From assembly GCF_003352005.1 (NCBI RefSeq), contig NZ_CP024848.1, positions 2,055,001 to 2,119,000 of the forward strand: a stretch of DNA of 64,000 nucleotides. Direction: 5' to 3'. How positions within the stretch are numbered: position 1 is the first letter of the stretch; each line of letters opens with the position of its first letter. The DNA is from Oceanobacillus zhaokaii. GTDB taxonomy: Bacteria > Bacillota > Bacilli > Bacillales > Amphibacillaceae. Positions 62,281-64,000 of the stretch are shown in pieces. Both the position numbers and the translations under genes were made by a program. The notes under the pieces are model-generated. The model was not told the DNA's origin, did not search any database, and was given only the letters and a program-made list of their open reading frames with translations.

Positions 62281-62783
62281 CGAAATGAGAATCGATTTGC
62301 TGCGTATTTATTCATTAAAGAAGAGATTATTGGATAAAATATAATCACAAAAATGGCATTACCTATCGCATGACTTGTATCAAAAGGCAGTCCTGCAACA
62401 TAATATGGCCAGAAGTGACCGGTTACTTGATACGTTGTGAGTGAAATAATAAAACCATATAAATACCCACTAAAGAAAGCAAAAATTACGATGACATATA
62501 ATGGAAGCTTTTTAAAGAATTTACTTAAGATGCCACTTAATAGGCCAATTAATCCCCATGAAATAATTTGCCATATTGTCCAAATTCCCATACCTAACAG
62601 CATATTTGATAAAAATGTTGTTAGGATTGCTAGAATAAAAGCGGATAATGGTCCTAGTAATATCCCACAAATAATAATTAGCGACGTAACTGGTTGTACA
62701 TTTGGTATGATTTGAAATACAAGCCTGCCTGCAATTGCCAGTGCCGCCAGAAGTGCGAGCAGTGTTAACTTATACGTATTCAA
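62268..62783 (-). CDS. ECF transporter S component, probably for cobalamin
   Basis: A 171-residue membrane protein with about five or six helices, typical size and pattern of ECF substrate-binding (S) components, including the small-residue-rich first helix (LLALLAALAIAGRLVF) that contacts EcfT. It has no ATPase of its own and would share the general EcfAAT module encoded elsewhere. Gene follows the DUF4430 lipoprotein gene by six bases under a cobalamin riboswitch, so vitamin B12 or a precursor is the likely cargo (compare CbrT). It is not FmnP/RibU, which occupies this place in B. subtilis. Start is TTG with a weak ribosome site. Confidence 0.82.
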   Translation of the reverse strand: MNTYKLTLLALLAALAIAGRLVFQIIPNVQPVTSLIIICGILLGPLSAFILAILTTFLSNMLLGMGIWTIWQIISWGLIGLLSGILSKFFKKLPLYVIVIFAFFSGYLYGFIISLTTYQVTGHFWPYYVAGLPFDTSHAIGNAIFVIIFYPIISSLMNKYAANRFSFRNTN

Positions 62784-62789
62784 TGGTAA

Positions 62790-63218
62790 TTATTCCCATG
62801 ACTGTAAATCAAAGACGATTTTATCCCCTGGAGTCAATTCATATTCTGCCGCTCCAACAGTTGCCATTTCATCATTTACAAAGAACATCCAAGCAGTCTT
62901 GTCCTCCTCACTAGCTGCAACTCGTTCGATTGATGTAATAAAAGTTCCATCAAATTCTGTCTCGATATAGAAGTTTTTCTCCATGACATCCATTAAAATG
63001 TCACCTTCCTCGATAACTATTTCTTTCTCGTCTACAAACTCTTCCCCATCATTGATTGAAACCGTAATTCGAACGGAATCTTCAGCAACCTCTTCTGATT
63101 GTGAGGTATTATTCGTGCTTACGGTAGTATTATTGTTCTCACTTTCTTCTGATGAACAACCAATTAATAAACCTACTACCATAAATAAAGTAATTATCGG
63201 ATACAACCACTTTTTCAT
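62790..63218 (-). CDS. DUF4430 lipoprotein, probably cobalamin-binding
   Basis: A 142-residue lipoprotein: signal peptide, lipobox LIGC with Cys21, a Ser/Asn/Thr/Glu-rich linker (22-47), then a DUF4430 domain (about 50-140: VRITVSINDGEEFV, GDILMDVMEKNFYIET, TAWMFFVNDEMATVGAAEYELTPGDKIVFDLQSWE). DUF4430 has the fold of the C-terminal domain of transcobalamin and intrinsic factor, which fits the cobalamin riboswitch in front and the S component behind. Inferred to capture cobalamin at the cell surface. ATG at 63218 six bases after AAGGGTG; upstream in-frame codons are in the leader. Confidence 0.85.
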   Translation of the reverse strand: MKKWLYPIITLFMVVGLLIGCSSEESENNNTTVSTNNTSQSEEVAEDSVRITVSINDGEEFVDEKEIVIEEGDILMDVMEKNFYIETEFDGTFITSIERVAASEEDKTAWMFFVNDEMATVGAAEYELTPGDKIVFDLQSWE

Positions 63219-63314
63219 ACTGCTCACCCTTTTTATCATATTTGTATTTTTAAGTATGTAGAAAATAAAGCAAATATCGTTTAGTAGCACACTTTGTTCA
63301 TGTGAATAACAACT

Positions 63315-63350
63315 AAAAAAGCTATCTTCGCATCAAGAAGATAGCTTTTA
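63315..63350 (-). terminator. Riboswitch expression-platform terminator
   Basis: GCTATCTTC pairs with GAAGATAGC (7-base loop) with A-run before and T6 after on the minus strand. It lies between the cobalamin aptamer and the DUF4430 gene, so high cobalamin should favour it and stop transcription. Confidence 0.88.
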
Positions 63351-63419
63351 AACATACGAAATCAAAGCAATCCTTGCATTGCATGAACCCTAATGTCCCT
63401 TTTGCTTTTTCCTCGAAGC

Positions 63420-63590
63420 ACTTGAAACAATCGAACTTGGCAGGTCTACTGACTTTTGATATTATCCTACTCTAAGCCCTTCCCATATGATTGCCATACA
63501 GTGGTCTTGCTTATTTCGTAAATCAATTACAGTTGCGAGGACAGTTCTAGAATTTCACTAGATTCCCTATTAAGCATCAACACCAAAATT
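63420..63590 (-). promoter_or_regulatory. Cobalamin (B12) riboswitch
   Basis: Read on the minus strand, the conserved core is present in order: GGTGTTGATGC near the 5' end (63584-63574), CGCAACTGTAA (63537-63527), CCACTG (63504-63499), GGGAAGG, and the B12 box AAGTCAGTAGACCTGCC (63455-63439). The spacing is that of a class I adenosylcobalamin aptamer. A terminator hairpin follows, then the DUF4430-ECF genes. Expected effect: repression when cobalamin is plentiful. Confidence 0.95.
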
Positions 63591-63676
63591 CAATATCTTA
63601 TATTAAGTTAAAATTACAAGTGTATCATATCATATGTTGGATAGATTGAAAAGATATCACAGAATCATTCAACTAA

Positions 63677-64000
63677 TTAATATTTGCTATTGTTTCGTTG
63701 CGGGATAATAAAGCTAAAAGTTGTTCCTTGATTCAATTTACTCTTTACATTTAGTAACCCATTATGGGTATCGATAATGTTTTTAGCAATGGCTAGGCCT
63801 AAGCCTGTTCCTTTTTTCTGATTGTTTCTAGTTCTAGATTTATCTGCCTTATAGAATCGTTCAAAAACAAATGGTAAATCTTCCTCAGGTATTCCACTAC
63901 CATTATCCTCAATTGCTACATACAACTCGTTTTCCGTATTTTTGACGATTACATTAACAAATCCATTTTCGCTAGTATGACGAATTGCATTGTCGATTAA
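63677..64000 (-). CDS. resE: Sensor histidine kinase, C-terminal part (ResE-like, cut by window end)
   Basis: The last 108 residues of a histidine kinase: N box [11 protein letters not shown]1 DNGSGIP, F box [14 protein letters not shown]2 GTGLGLAI. The [14 protein letters not shown] sequence and the position near fer agree with ResE of B. subtilis, which with ResD switches on respiration genes at low oxygen. The kinase's sensor and phospho-acceptor parts lie beyond the window, so the name rests on these features only. Confidence 0.75.
   Translation of the reverse strand, partial: LIDNAIRHTSENGFVNVIVKNTENELYVAIEDNGSGIPEEDLPFVFERFYKADKSRTRNNQKKGTGLGLAIAKNIIDTHNGLLNVKSKLNQGTTFSFIIPQRNNSKY

Noticed and set aside
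62268..62783. Riboflavin transporter FmnP (YpaA), which lies next to fer in B. subtilis
   Set aside because: Sequence does not resemble FmnP and the leader is a cobalamin, not an FMN, riboswitch.
1..64000. Mobile elements, prophage, tRNA or rRNA genes
   Set aside because: No transposase, integrase, phage structural gene, tRNA cloverleaf or rRNA sequence was recognised; gene order follows the Bacillus backbone throughout.

Overview
The window is a low-GC Firmicutes chromosome segment. Gene content and order follow the Bacillus subtilis region from dfrA/thyB through rnpB, recU-ponA, dinG-birA-cca-bshA, qcrABC, the aro supra-operon, hbs-spoIVA, cmk-ypfD, ypeB-sleB, gudB and recS-fer to resE. 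Sporulation genes (sspM, spoIVA, a SpoVIF homologue, ypeB, sleB), bacillithiol synthesis (bshA) and TRAP (mtrB) point to an endospore-forming Bacillaceae. The AT-rich composition, the dispersed intergenic repeats and protein similarity recalled from memory suggest the Oceanobacillus/Virgibacillus group; the genus is an inference. I see no insertion sequence, prophage, CRISPR array, rRNA or tRNA.

Layout. 1-8 kb: dfrA (cut by the window edge)-thyA, an HD hydrolase, a cold-shock gene with an unexplained upstream hairpin terminator, carboxypeptidase YpwA, an RlmL-like methyltransferase, RNase P RNA, gpsB, cdd, yppE and the tiny spore gene sspM. 8-24 kb: recU-ponA on the plus strand face a long minus-strand series nth-dnaD, asnS, ypmB, dinG, birA-cca-bshA-dapB-ypjD. 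24-31 kb: ypjC, a zinc peptidase, a shrunken YpjB-like gene, ypjA, qcrABC and ypiF-ypiB-ypiA. 31-41 kb: aroA-tyrA-aroH-aroB-aroC, cheR, ndk, hepT-menG-hepS, mtrB and hbs. 41-54 kb: spoIVA, yphF-yphE, spoVIF-like, gpsA-der, yphA, an S1-domain gene, cmk, ypfA, ypeB-sleB and prsW. 54-64 kb: ansA, gudB, ddl, ypbH, a truncated YpbE-like gene, recQ-type helicase and ypbB, fer, a cobalamin-riboswitch operon (DUF4430 lipoprotein plus ECF S component) and the 3' part of resE.

How the genes work together. Respiration is represented by hepS-menG-hepT (menaquinone), qcrABC (the bc-type complex that uses it), fer and resE. Cell-wall growth is represented by ponA, gpsB, ddl and heptaprenyl/undecaprenyl-type lipid metabolism. 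The chorismate pathway genes are tightly overlapped. Compared with B. subtilis, several neighbours are absent at their usual junctions: trpEDCFBA-hisC, folE, panBCD, mgsA-bshB1 and aspB.

Most notable points: (1) the ribosomal protein S1 homologue has its frame broken exactly at an A-AAA-AAG heptamer, so either a -1 recoding event or a homopolymer error; (2) menG carries two +1 G shifts 74 bases apart although it is normally needed for menaquinone; (3) ypjD has a strong ribosome binding site but only ATT/ATC codons as possible starts for its conserved N-terminus; (4) a cobalamin riboswitch directly controls a two-gene uptake module; (5) TRAP is kept although the trp genes are missing from the aro cluster; (6) two short plus-strand promoter-terminator units look like unannotated small RNAs.
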